Shown: in pieces, positions 23,937 through 32,907 of the stretch
Numbering within the stretch: position 1 is the first letter of the stretch
How the letters are laid out: each line of letters opens with the position of its first letter
DNA from: CAYQAJ01 sp964415245
GTDB lineage: Bacteria > Planctomycetota > Planctomycetia > Pirellulales > Pirellulaceae
DNA: 55,452 nt
Assembly (NCBI GenBank): GCA_964415245.1
Contig: CAYQAJ010000004.1
Coordinates: forward strand, 1-55,452
Direction of reading: 5' to 3'
Notes under the pieces: model-generated
What the model saw: only the letters and a program-made list of their open reading frames with translations
Told to the model about the DNA's origin: nothing
Databases searched by the model: none
Translations under genes and position numbers: made by a program

Positions 23937-25109
23937 ATGCGCGTTTTGTATGACGGGGCCATTTTCGCGCTGCAACGGGCTGGTGGTATCAACCGATATG
24001 CCGCCAATCTGATTGCCCATCTGCCGCCGTCGGTGCGTGCGATTCTGCTCTCGGACGGTCCGCCGAATCTGAACTTTCCCGATTGCCGTACCGTGGAATT
24101 GCAAACGCGCGGTGGGCGACGCTGGGCGCGGCCGTTTCGGAGCGTCCATCGGTGGCGGCAGCGCCGGGCGCTTGCGCAACTGGAAGCGAGCGTCGAAGCG
24201 GATATCCTTCATCCGACGTATTACACCCTGCTGTCATCGACGTGCCTGTCCAAGCACCGCTTGCCCGTCGTATTGACCGTTTACGACCTCATTCACGAGC
24301 GCTTTTCCGCAATCCTGGACCCGCGCGGAGAAATGGCGGCAACCAAGCGACGAGCCATCTTTCGAGCCGATGCAATCATTTGTCCGTCGCAGTCCGCGAA
24401 ACGCGACCTGATGGAAATCTACGGCATCCCGGAAGCGAACATTACCGTGATCCCTCTCGCGTCCGGCCTGCCGATGCAGCGACTGTACCATCCCGACGCT
24501 GCTCCCGGCGATTCCGTTGCGGCGCTCGATCGACCCTACTTTCTCTACGTCGGCAGTCGCGCGCCCTACAAGAATTTCGATCGCGCCGTGCAGGCACTCC
24601 GGCTCGTCGTTGCCAGGCGGCCGGACGTATTGTTGCTGGCGGTCGGCTCACCATTCGGCGCGCGCGAGCGGCGGCGAATTCGGCAATCGGCGATGGAGCA
24701 TCACGTCCACGCTTGCGGTCCCGTCGACGACGATCGGCTCGCACATCTCTATCGCAACAGCGTGGCGCTGGTGTACCCGTCGTTGTATGAGGGATTTGGA
24801 ATCCCACCGCTGGAAGCGATGGCGTGTGGCACGGCGGTAGTATGCTCCAACGTTGCGTCGCTGCCCGAAGTGGTGGGCGACGCCGCGATGGTATTCGACC
24901 CCTACGATACGGAGTTCCTGGCGGCCCTCATGCTGGAGTTGCTTGACTCGCCGACGACTCGCAGTGCATTGATCGAACGAGGATACCATCAGGCTGCACG
25001 CTTTCATTGGACACGCACCGCGCGACAAACGTACGAAATCTATCAATCGGTTTGCGGCCGTGCGTCACACGTCGCGGCGCCGGCTGTACCACTACCACGA
25101 GCTGCCTAG
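23937..25109 (+). CDS. glycosyltransferase, GT4 family
   Basis: A 390-residue GT-B glycosyltransferase. The N-terminal acceptor domain starts MRVLYDGAIFALQRAGGINR. The donor domain has YFLYVGSRAPYKNFDRAVQA and PSLYEGFGIPPLEAMACGT, the EX7E nucleotide-sugar site near residue 285. The length is typical. GAAAGGA precedes the ATG. It is likely co-transcribed with the genes on either side. Confidence 0.92.
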   Translation: MRVLYDGAIFALQRAGGINRYAANLIAHLPPSVRAILLSDGPPNLNFPDCRTVELQTRGGRRWARPFRSVHRWRQRRALAQLEASVEADILHPTYYTLLSSTCLSKHRLPVVLTVYDLIHERFSAILDPRGEMAATKRRAIFRADAIICPSQSAKRDLMEIYGIPEANITVIPLASGLPMQRLYHPDAAPGDSVAALDRPYFLYVGSRAPYKNFDRAVQALRLVVARRPDVLLLAVGSPFGARERRRIRQSAMEHHVHACGPVDDDRLAHLYRNSVALVYPSLYEGFGIPPLEAMACGTAVVCSNVASLPEVVGDAAMVFDPYDTEFLAALMLELLDSPTTRSALIERGYHQAARFHWTRTARQTYEIYQSVCGRASHVAAPAVPLPRAA

Positions 25110-25145
25110 CGGCGGCGACAACGACATCGGAAATGGTGGAGCGAC

Positions 25146-26744
25146 ATGATCGATCAAACAGATCGAACGACGATCGCAGATTACGCAAACGACCGGGAGC
25201 GGGAAGCGTCGACCTGTCCGCCGCTCTCCGTAGTCGTCCCGCTGTTTAACGATCGGGGCTGCGCGATTCGATCGGTCCAATCGTGGGTCGATCAAACGGC
25301 GCCGGCCCGCCAATACGAAATCATCGTAGTGGGCGACGGGCGGCGCCACCGGTTGGAAAGTCGCGTTCGCCGCATGCTGCGGCCGTGGGATCGGTTCGTG
25401 ATTTGCGACACGATCAACGAAGCAGCGCTCTACAACGCGGGCGTCGAGCAGTCGACCGGCTTGCTGTTGGTGCTCACCGAATCGCATGCGATTCCCCAGC
25501 CAGACGTTGCCCGCCATGTCTTGGATTATTTCAACGAAAGCGACGTTGAAGCGGCAACGTTGGCCAGCTCCCACGAGGCGCCCAATCGTGTGGCGCTCAT
25601 CGACGCGACCGTACAAAAGTACGAAGCGCCGGGCATGTCGTCGTTGGGAAGGTGGCGCACTGTATCGCTGCGCGGTTTTGCCATCCGCCGCGAGGCGTTC
25701 GACCGGCTGGGAAAGTTTGACGACGACTGCTTGCGCTTTGCCGAAACCGCGCTTGCCATGCGGCTCCAGCGCGAGGGGTGCGAGATCGGCCACGTCAGCG
25801 ACGCCGTGATTATTCACGTTGACGTTACGAACCTGCGGCAAATGGCTCGCGATCTACGTTCGGGGTCCTACGGCGAGTGCACGTTTCGCGAGCGAAACCC
25901 CGCGACCGCCGATGAGCTCATGGGTCCCATGCCTCACTGGTCCCAGCGAGGTGTGTATTACAAGCCGGCAGCTCGGCAGCTTCTGGGCAGTGTTATCGGG
26001 TCGTTGTGGCGCGACATCGGCCGCAAAGGATGGTGCTCCAAAATGCGCGCCCTCGAGCCTCTCATGCCCGGTTACGCGGTGGTCGGGGCGTTGGGGCAAA
26101 CCGGTGCCGCCGCCATGACGCGGCTCCACGCGCATCGTTGCGGACTGTCGTTCTACGTTCGACTGGCGCTGCGGCCCGGCCGCTCCGAGCGGCGTATCCG
26201 ACGCATGAATAAGTCCTTTCACGCGGTGCGAGCGGCCTGGGTGCGCGTCGGAGTCACCGATTATCTTCGCGGCCGTCCGTTCACGTCGGCCGAGCCGTTG
26301 GAAGAAAACCGCGAAGTATCGCTGGTCGCGATGGACGACGAATCGATGGCCGGGTTCTACCCAAGCGAAACCTGGCAGGGAGAATCGTGCCGTTGGACGC
26401 AGCCCGCCGCGACGATGCGATTGAAGATGCCGGCGGGAGATTGGCGATTCTCGCTGCGGCTCCGGACCTACGGAGCGCTGGCCGACCGCTGCTTGCGTCT
26501 GTTCTTCAACAAGCACGCTGTTCCCGTTCGTGCCATGCGACAAGAGGGCGACCGACTCGAATTCGACGTTCCGCAAAGCGCGTTTCAGAGCGGCGAACAA
26601 CACCTGTCGTTGACCTGCGCTCCGTGTCGCCCGGGCGAGTTCGGAGTCACCGATTACCGGACGCTGGGTGTCGCGATCTCCTCCATTCGATTCCAGCACC
26701 AATCTTCAGTCGAGCGCTGCGTCGCGCGGTCGCGCGCCGCCTGA
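25146..26744 (+). CDS. glycosyltransferase, GT2-like, with C-terminal beta domain
   Basis: A 532-residue protein. The first 260 residues are a GT-A fold (LSVVVPLFNDRGCAIRSVQS, EIIVVGDG, FAIRREAFDRLGKFDDD). The canonical DXD is not obvious; the matching region is weak. Residues 400-532 form a predicted beta-rich domain (WTQPAATMRLKMPAGDWRF, LRLFFNKHAVPVRAM) that I do not recognise, perhaps carbohydrate-binding. It is third in the glycosyltransferase run, 36 bases after the previous gene. Confidence 0.8.
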   Translation: MIDQTDRTTIADYANDREREASTCPPLSVVVPLFNDRGCAIRSVQSWVDQTAPARQYEIIVVGDGRRHRLESRVRRMLRPWDRFVICDTINEAALYNAGVEQSTGLLLVLTESHAIPQPDVARHVLDYFNESDVEAATLASSHEAPNRVALIDATVQKYEAPGMSSLGRWRTVSLRGFAIRREAFDRLGKFDDDCLRFAETALAMRLQREGCEIGHVSDAVIIHVDVTNLRQMARDLRSGSYGECTFRERNPATADELMGPMPHWSQRGVYYKPAARQLLGSVIGSLWRDIGRKGWCSKMRALEPLMPGYAVVGALGQTGAAAMTRLHAHRCGLSFYVRLALRPGRSERRIRRMNKSFHAVRAAWVRVGVTDYLRGRPFTSAEPLEENREVSLVAMDDESMAGFYPSETWQGESCRWTQPAATMRLKMPAGDWRFSLRLRTYGALADRCLRLFFNKHAVPVRAMRQEGDRLEFDVPQSAFQSGEQHLSLTCAPCRPGEFGVTDYRTLGVAISSIRFQHQSSVERCVARSRAA

Positions 26745-26865
26745 ATTCCACGCGATCGACGCACACCATGCGCCCCCGCCGAGGCGTAGTGAACTGCGCC
26801 AAACGTCGGCCGCACCGACGACCCGCCCCAGGGCGGCAGCCTCGACGCCTGTGCGGACCGTGGGT

Positions 26866-29163
26866 TTACTCGTCGCCCGCCAGCCGTGCCAGCCGCTGCC
26901 GCGACGCGCGATCGATCCAGGTCGTTGGGTACTTGGCGATCAGCGCCTCGAACGCCCGAACCGCGTCTTCGCGGCGGCCTTCTCGCATCAGCGACTCGGC
27001 CTGGTGAAACTCCTCGGGGCCGACCGTGAGCGCCGACTCTGCGATCCGCACCGCGTCGGCGATTGAGATGGCCTCGGGCACTTTGTCAAGCACCGGGGGA
27101 TGCTCGTTGGTCAATATGCTGAACGCGGCGGGCGAGCGCTCGCGGAACAGCCGCGCTCGCATGTCGCGCTGCTGATTGAAGGCATCGCCTCCCTCGCGCC
27201 CGCTCGACGGATCGATGTCAATGATGGCGATGTCGTCGGCACCCTGCCCTTCGACCAACACTTCGCCTTTGGGGGAAATGACCATGCTGCCCGAGCCGCG
27301 CTGCGAAACGACGAGATACACGTAGTTCTCGACGGCCCGGGTGCGAAATGCGGCGCGGCTGATGTCCTCATCGCCGATGGCCGCACCGCCCAGAGTAGGG
27401 TGAAGAATGATGTCGGCGCCGCCCAGTGCCAGGCAGCGGGCCGCTTCCGGGAAGACCATGTCGTAGCAAATCAGCATGCCGATGTCCCCCAGGTCAGGCG
27501 TATGGAACACGGGAAAGCTGTCGCCGCGCTTCTTGCGTAGCTCGTGGATCGGCATGTTTACCTTGTCGTACCGCCCGATCTGCCGGCCGTCACGATCCAA
27601 CAGAAACGCCGTATTGCGTAGCACGCCGTCGGCGTCCATCGTGTCGTTGCAACAGGCCAGGTACATGTGGTGCGCGGCGGCCGCGCGACCCAGTCGATCG
27701 AGCATTCGCTCGACCGCGGGCGGCAGCACTTCAGCGAGCAGCGACGAGTTGCCTGCCTGCCAGGTCCCTAGGCCAAGCGTGTCTTCGGGCAGCACTACAA
27801 GATCGCACCCGGCAGCGCCCGCCTTGTCGACGAGCTTCTCCAGTTCTTCGAGCGACTTGTCGACTTCGGCCAACACCTCGTCGGGCGACCGCAGGTGGAA
27901 ATCGATCAGCCGCGACTTCGGCTGTGTTGCCCCAATGCGGATGGTCTTCTTCACCGCGTCTTTCGGCTGCGCGTCATCGACGCTCTCCTGCTTGTCGCCC
28001 GGTTGTGCGTCGTCAGCGCGCGCCAGTATCGCTTGCGAGCGCACGTTGCTCGCGCGGGACTGTTTCGCGTCCGGTTTTTCCGGCTCCGCCAGCGGGCCAA
28101 TGTACTCCTTGGCGACCACGATGTCGTCGAACCACACCTTGCTGACGTGCCCCCGCGGCGCATCGGTGATATAGTCCAGCACCCACAGGAAGTTGATCTT
28201 GAGCCGCTCGTCTCTCCGCCACCGAAATCCTTCAAACGGCTTACCGCCCCGCGGGACTTCGAAATTCTCCCGATCCCCCTTCTCGTCGTTCCAGCGAACG
28301 CTCTGGCCCCCTTCGCCGCGAAGGAACTTGTCGAATATCCACTTGCCGCTGGGAAAGCCCGGACCCAGGTGACTCACCAGCTTGCCGTCGATCCACATGG
28401 CCATTTCGCCGTTGCTTTTGCCCACGTCGTTGAGCTTGATCATCAGCTCGGCGCAAATCCAACGGTCGCGCTCGACCTTGAGGTCAGGGTTGCGGATGAA
28501 GCTGTTGCCCCACGTCTGCCCGCGTGGTGGGCTGCCACGCATTTCCATCCAGTACGTGTAGTAGTCCCACGTCCACGATCGGCCGAACGGCTCGACGCCG
28601 ACGCTAAATCGCTCGTCGCCTCGCGGTGGCTCCCCTGCCCCGCCCTGCGGATACGGAGTCGGCGGCCGGTAACCGCCGACGTGGAAAAAGTGGTGAATGG
28701 GGAAGCAATCCCGGTCGAACCTCACGTAGAACCGCACGTGCAGCTTGTCGTAACCCGGCATGAGTCGGCGATAGAGATGCCCGCCGTCGCCGCCGCCGCC
28801 GACGTGCGTCACGAGCAGCGATCGTTTTCCGCCGCTGGCTGCCGGCTTGTCGTCGGAAAGCGACATGATTTCGGGGTGGCTCACGCTTTCCCACCGCTTG
28901 TTCACGTCGTCGAACGATTCGGCCTCGAAGTTCTCGACGAGCACGACGGCCGCGTCGTCGGCAATCCCCACGTCGCCCGGATACTTCGCCGCCAGGCCTG
29001 CCCCTTCCGGCAGCTTCTCAATTCCTTCGGGGAGCTCCTGTTGCGATCGGGCGGAACGGGGCGAGTCATCTTGCGCTTTTACTGTCCGCGTAGGGGAAGT
29101 GCCCGCCTGTAACATCCCGAACACGATAGCCGCTACGATAAACCGCCGCCTTGTGACAAACAT
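26866..29163 (-). CDS. exported fusion: jelly-roll-like domain plus carbon-nitrogen hydrolase (nitrilase)
   Basis: A 765-residue secreted protein. After a signal peptide (FIVAAIVFGMLQAG), residues 70-355 form a beta-rich domain like polysaccharide-lyase or concanavalin folds (LHVRFYVRFDRD, MAMWIDGKLVSHL, VWFDDIVVAKEY). A linker of about 45 residues follows. Residues 405-680 are a nitrilase-superfamily hydrolase with a complete Glu-Lys-Cys triad: E460 in VVLPEDT, K534 in RYDKVNMP and C566 in LICYDMVFPE. The last 60 residues look helical (EEFHQAESLMREGRREDAVR), perhaps one TPR-like unit. ATG 29163 follows GGGGAG. Amide or nitrile cleavage on an exported substrate is inferred; the real substrate is unknown. 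Confidence 0.83.
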   Translation of the reverse strand: MFVTRRRFIVAAIVFGMLQAGTSPTRTVKAQDDSPRSARSQQELPEGIEKLPEGAGLAAKYPGDVGIADDAAVVLVENFEAESFDDVNKRWESVSHPEIMSLSDDKPAASGGKRSLLVTHVGGGGDGGHLYRRLMPGYDKLHVRFYVRFDRDCFPIHHFFHVGGYRPPTPYPQGGAGEPPRGDERFSVGVEPFGRSWTWDYYTYWMEMRGSPPRGQTWGNSFIRNPDLKVERDRWICAELMIKLNDVGKSNGEMAMWIDGKLVSHLGPGFPSGKWIFDKFLRGEGGQSVRWNDEKGDRENFEVPRGGKPFEGFRWRRDERLKINFLWVLDYITDAPRGHVSKVWFDDIVVAKEYIGPLAEPEKPDAKQSRASNVRSQAILARADDAQPGDKQESVDDAQPKDAVKKTIRIGATQPKSRLIDFHLRSPDEVLAEVDKSLEELEKLVDKAGAAGCDLVVLPEDTLGLGTWQAGNSSLLAEVLPPAVERMLDRLGRAAAAHHMYLACCNDTMDADGVLRNTAFLLDRDGRQIGRYDKVNMPIHELRKKRGDSFPVFHTPDLGDIGMLICYDMVFPEAARCLALGGADIILHPTLGGAAIGDEDISRAAFRTRAVENYVYLVVSQRGSGSMVISPKGEVLVEGQGADDIAIIDIDPSSGREGGDAFNQQRDMRARLFRERSPAAFSILTNEHPPVLDKVPEAISIADAVRIAESALTVGPEEFHQAESLMREGRREDAVRAFEALIAKYPTTWIDRASRQRLARLAGDE

Positions 29164-29649
29164 GGTTCGCTCCCCTTTTGTCGTGAATGCGCCGTAGGGC
29201 CGAATTGTCGACGCCGCGAGTGAATTCCCCGGCGATTGACACCGGAAGACGCCCTCCATCTTACCCATGTCGCGGTCGAAAGGTAAAAGGAATCGCTCAC
29301 CTGTTTTTCGTGGAAAGTGAAGAACATTCCCGCGGCACGCCCGAAGGAGCGGCGGCCGGTGGCAGCCTGAAAACGCACCCTCGCCGCCCCTCGCCGACAT
29401 GCCGCCGGCGACTGGCCTTGCGTCAACGGCCGTGGGCTCGATAATTTCCAGGGAGTCGTCGAGTCGGACGCTGCCGCCGTGCGCCGCGCCGCGTGGACGA
29501 TCGTCCGCGACGACATCCAGACGAACCTCACGCCGCGCGCGCATCGCTGGCGCTTTGCCGTTGCCGGGGGAATTTTCCTCCCTGCCTGCAACGGTGCTCT
29601 TGCGGAGAGTGGCCGCTCGCCTGTCGTATCGGGAGGGGAGCTTTCGTAG
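29164..29649. other. divergent intergenic region before dabA
   Basis: These 486 bases separate the nitrilase-fusion gene (-) from dabA (+). An open frame without a start codon runs through about 29370-29645 on the plus strand but is not convincing. GGGAGGGGAG at 29631-29640 is the dabA ribosome binding site. No other element is recognised. Confidence 0.5.
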
Positions 29650-32600
29650 GTGGAATCGGAATCTACGATCGAAAATGTGACGCAGCCGGCGGACGCGGAT
29701 TACCGTCGGCTGCTCCACTTGCAGGACCTGATTGAGCACGCCGCGCACCTGCTGCCGGCGCAAGGTCCGATTACCGCCTTCGTGCACCACAACACGCTGC
29801 ACGCCTTCGAACATCTGCCATTCGAGGAGGCGGTTCTTCGAGGCGCGCAAGTCTTCGGCTGTCATCCGTACTTGACCGAGGCTCGTTATCGCCAGGAGCT
29901 TGCCCGCGGTCGGATTCGCCACGAAGACATCGAAGAGGCATTGATCGAAGACCTGGGCGACGCGGCCGACGAACTGCTCGGGTTTCTGGGCACCCGCTTC
30001 CACCTGCGGCAGGCGATGCTCGCATTCCCGTTGCTGACCGGTCCGACGGCGGAGCTGCGGTGGTTTGTGTCCGAGACGGAAGCTCTGGAACGGTTCCGCG
30101 AAGAAACGCCCGCCGCCGTGCGCGAGCGGTTAATCCACGACACGCGGCACTGGGTGATGCGAGACCTTCGCGAACGTCCGCAGGATGGCGAGTCGTCGGA
30201 CGGCAGGACCCGCACCCGCGACTTGTGCCGCCGGCTTTTCGACCGATTCGACGCGCCCCACATCGAGCGTTGGAGCGACGCCACTTGGGAAGCGTTCACG
30301 CTCCACTTGCTTTGGCTGATATGCCGCGACGGCTGTTCCACGAGTCACGTTCCGAGTACCGCGTTGCGCGTTCCGGATTCGGAAACCGATCGAAACCGGC
30401 AAATTGGAACACGGAACCTGGAGCCTGGAACATCGCGAATTCGTCACCGCGATTGGCTGCTCGAAGCCTCCGGAGAAGATAGCGATCAAGTCGTTCACGA
30501 CGTGTTGATCCGGTTCTGCGCGGCGTTTCTCGATCAGGGCCTGGCCCACTGGCCGCTTCCACAGCGCGAAGCCGGTTTCTTTGCCGCCTTTACCTCGTAT
30601 ACGAACCATCGGCTGGGTCCGCCCGACCGTTGGCTGCGGCCGATCCGCTCCGAGTGGAAGCGGCTGCATCGGGCCGGCATGACACCGCTCGACGCGATTC
30701 ACGAATCGCTCGAACTGTTGGGCGTCGCCCGCGGCGAAGAAGAAGAGTACCTGAAACAAACGTTGCTCGCCCTGCGCGGCTTCGCCAGCATGATCTGGCA
30801 GATGGAGACGCGCGGCGACCGCGTCGCTTGCCCCGCTCCGCCGGGAAGCCTTGTGGAATTCATTGCCGTGCGGTTGATTCTCGAGCGGCTGGCTATCCAA
30901 TTCGTGGCGCGGAACACGCTCGGCTTTCGCGGCGCTCTCGCTGAACTGCCCGCCGAAGCGGCTCGCCGGTGTCGCCGACGCAACGGAGGTGGTGTCGACC
31001 AGCGGGCGTTCCTCGTCTTTCAGATGGCACAGCTTCATGGCTGGAGCCCGCAAACCCTGGCCCGCCTCTCGTTCCATCAATGGCGGCGACTCATCGCGGA
31101 AATCGAGTCGTTCTCGGGCCACGATCGGCGTCGCGTATATCATCTGGCGTACGAGCGGCGTCATCGCATGCAAACGCTCGATGCGATTGCCGCGCATGCG
31201 CCGACGGCGCTTCGCCGTTTCAGTCGTCCTGTTCCTTCTTTAGCGGTCGAGCCCAATGGGGAAGAAGGCGATGCCGCCCGCTCGCTATCGGCACGGCGCG
31301 TCGCTGAATCGGCGCCGCACTTCCAGGTCATCTGTTGTATCGACGAGCGCGAGGAATCGCTCCGGCGGCACCTGGAGGAAGTGGCCCCCGATTGCCAGAC
31401 GTTCGGCACCGCCGGCTTCTTCGCCGTGGCCATGTATTATCGCGGGGCCGCCGACGCGCACTACAGCCCGCTTTGCCCGGTCGTCATCAAGCCGCGGCAT
31501 TATGTGGCCGAGTCCGTCGCCCTGCCGGCACAACAAGCGGAGCGGCGGCGACGGATACGGCGGCGCGCCATCGGAACGGTGACGCATCGGCTGCATCTCG
31601 GCAGCCGCACGTTTGCCGGCGGTTGGCTGGCAGCGGTGCTCGGCTCGCTCGCTTCGCTGCCGCTAGTGATGCGGATACTCTTTCCCCGGGCGACCGCACA
31701 GCTCCGTCGCTTCGTTCGCGGTTTTGTGGCCACACCGACACAAACGCACTTGCAACTGGAACGCAGTCAAACCGAGCCGGGGCCGAATCCCGGGCACGTC
31801 GGCTACCAGGTCGACGAAATGGTGTCGATCGTGGAGCGGCTGCTCCACGACATCGGTTTGACTCGCGACTTCGCCCGGCTGGTCATTGTTGTGGGGCACG
31901 GCTCTTCCAGCATGAACAACCCGCACGAAGCGGCGCACGACTGCGGCGCTTGCGGCGGTGGTCGCGGAGGCCCCAACGCCCGGGCCTTCGCACAAATGGC
32001 AAACGACGTGCGCGTGCGAACGCTCCTTGCCGAGCGTGGACTCTCGATTCCCGATAAAACCTGGTTTGTGGGCGCCTATCACAACTCGTGCGACGACAGC
32101 GTCGCCTACTACGACCTCGACCGGTTGCCGACTGCTCACGAGAGCGATTGGGAACGCTTGAAGGCGGCCATGGACGAGACGCGGCGCCGCAGCGCCCACG
32201 AGCGATGCCGCCGTTTTGAATCGGCACCGCTGGACTTGGATGAGGAGGCCGCGCTGCGACATGTCGAGGGGCGTGCCGAGGACTTATCACAGGTCCGCCC
32301 CGAATACGGCCACGCTACCAACGCCTTGTGTTTCGTCGGCAGGCGCGAGTGGTCGCGAGGTCTGTTTCTCGATCGTCGCGCGTTTCTCCAATCGTACGAT
32401 CCGGCGCAGGATGACGCGGACCACACGATTCTCACACGGATTTTGCAGGCGGTCGTGCCGGTATGTGCGGGCATCAATCTGGAATACTACTTTTCCGTCG
32501 TCGATCCCACTGGCTATGGATGCGGAACCAAGTTGCCTCATAACATCACGTCACTGCTAGGCGTGATGAACGGGGCCGCCAGCGATCTCTTGCCCGGCTT

Positions 32601-32907
32601 GCCGTGGCAAATGGTGGAGATTCACGAGCCCTTGCGGCTGCTGCTGGTGATCGAGACGACACCGGCCGCCCTGTTGCGGATTATGGAGCGCGATGCGGCC
32701 ATCGCGCGGCTGATTCATGGGCGATGGGTGCAGCTTGCCGCGATCGATCCGGCTTCCGGCCAGATTCACCTTTTCCAACACGGTCGCTTCGAGAAGTATT
32801 GCCCGGCGTCGACCCGGCTTCCCGCGGTCGGGTCGTCGGTCGAGTGGTATCGCGGTTGGCGCGAGCACTTGAGTTTTGCGGAGATTCAAGGGCGGCCGAC
32901 GTCATGA
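29650..32907 (+). CDS. dabA: DabA, zinc-dependent subunit of inorganic-carbon accumulator
   Basis: A 1085-residue DUF2309 (YbcC/UPF0753) protein. In Halothiobacillus, DabA with DabB forms an energy-coupled complex that traps CO2 as bicarbonate. The carbonic-anhydrase-like zinc and active-site residues are present: C563 and D565 in CCIDERE, H750 in VVGHGSS and C765 in HDCGACGGG. Spacings of 2 and 15 match those I recall for the characterised protein. It would sit on the cytoplasmic face bound to its membrane subunit. GTG 29650 is supported by GGGAGGGGAG. Residues 232-264 are an insert of odd composition (see separate entry). The stop overlaps the next start (ATGA), so translation is coupled. 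Confidence 0.93.
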   Translation: MESESTIENVTQPADADYRRLLHLQDLIEHAAHLLPAQGPITAFVHHNTLHAFEHLPFEEAVLRGAQVFGCHPYLTEARYRQELARGRIRHEDIEEALIEDLGDAADELLGFLGTRFHLRQAMLAFPLLTGPTAELRWFVSETEALERFREETPAAVRERLIHDTRHWVMRDLRERPQDGESSDGRTRTRDLCRRLFDRFDAPHIERWSDATWEAFTLHLLWLICRDGCSTSHVPSTALRVPDSETDRNRQIGTRNLEPGTSRIRHRDWLLEASGEDSDQVVHDVLIRFCAAFLDQGLAHWPLPQREAGFFAAFTSYTNHRLGPPDRWLRPIRSEWKRLHRAGMTPLDAIHESLELLGVARGEEEEYLKQTLLALRGFASMIWQMETRGDRVACPAPPGSLVEFIAVRLILERLAIQFVARNTLGFRGALAELPAEAARRCRRRNGGGVDQRAFLVFQMAQLHGWSPQTLARLSFHQWRRLIAEIESFSGHDRRRVYHLAYERRHRMQTLDAIAAHAPTALRRFSRPVPSLAVEPNGEEGDAARSLSARRVAESAPHFQVICCIDEREESLRRHLEEVAPDCQTFGTAGFFAVAMYYRGAADAHYSPLCPVVIKPRHYVAESVALPAQQAERRRRIRRRAIGTVTHRLHLGSRTFAGGWLAAVLGSLASLPLVMRILFPRATAQLRRFVRGFVATPTQTHLQLERSQTEPGPNPGHVGYQVDEMVSIVERLLHDIGLTRDFARLVIVVGHGSSSMNNPHEAAHDCGACGGGRGGPNARAFAQMANDVRVRTLLAERGLSIPDKTWFVGAYHNSCDDSVAYYDLDRLPTAHESDWERLKAAMDETRRRSAHERCRRFESAPLDLDEEAALRHVEGRAEDLSQVRPEYGHATNALCFVGRREWSRGLFLDRRAFLQSYDPAQDDADHTILTRILQAVVPVCAGINLEYYFSVVDPTGYGCGTKLPHNITSLLGVMNGAASDLLPGLPWQMVEIHEPLRLLLVIETTPAALLRIMERDAAIARLIHGRWVQLAAIDPASGQIHLFQHGRFEKYCPASTRLPAVGSSVEWYRGWREHLSFAEIQGRPTS
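30341..30441 (+). repeat. in-frame repeat-like insert inside dabA
   Basis: It encodes about residues 232-264, with text such as RNLEPGTS between the family-like segments LHLLWLICRDG and RHRDWLLEASGEDSD. The DNA is built of degenerate units (GGAACACGGAACCTGGAGCC, CGTTCCGGATTCGG) unlike its surroundings and like intergenic repeats. The reading frame is kept. Confidence 0.6.

Noticed and set aside
29370..29645. Plus-strand open frame before dabA
   Set aside because: It lacks a start codon near its beginning and no family is recognised; high GC alone can keep a frame open.
29164..30003. Extension of the nitrilase-fusion frame into the dabA antisense strand
   Set aside because: ATG 29163 with GGGGAG and a signal peptide is a better start; the extension overlaps dabA on the opposite strand.
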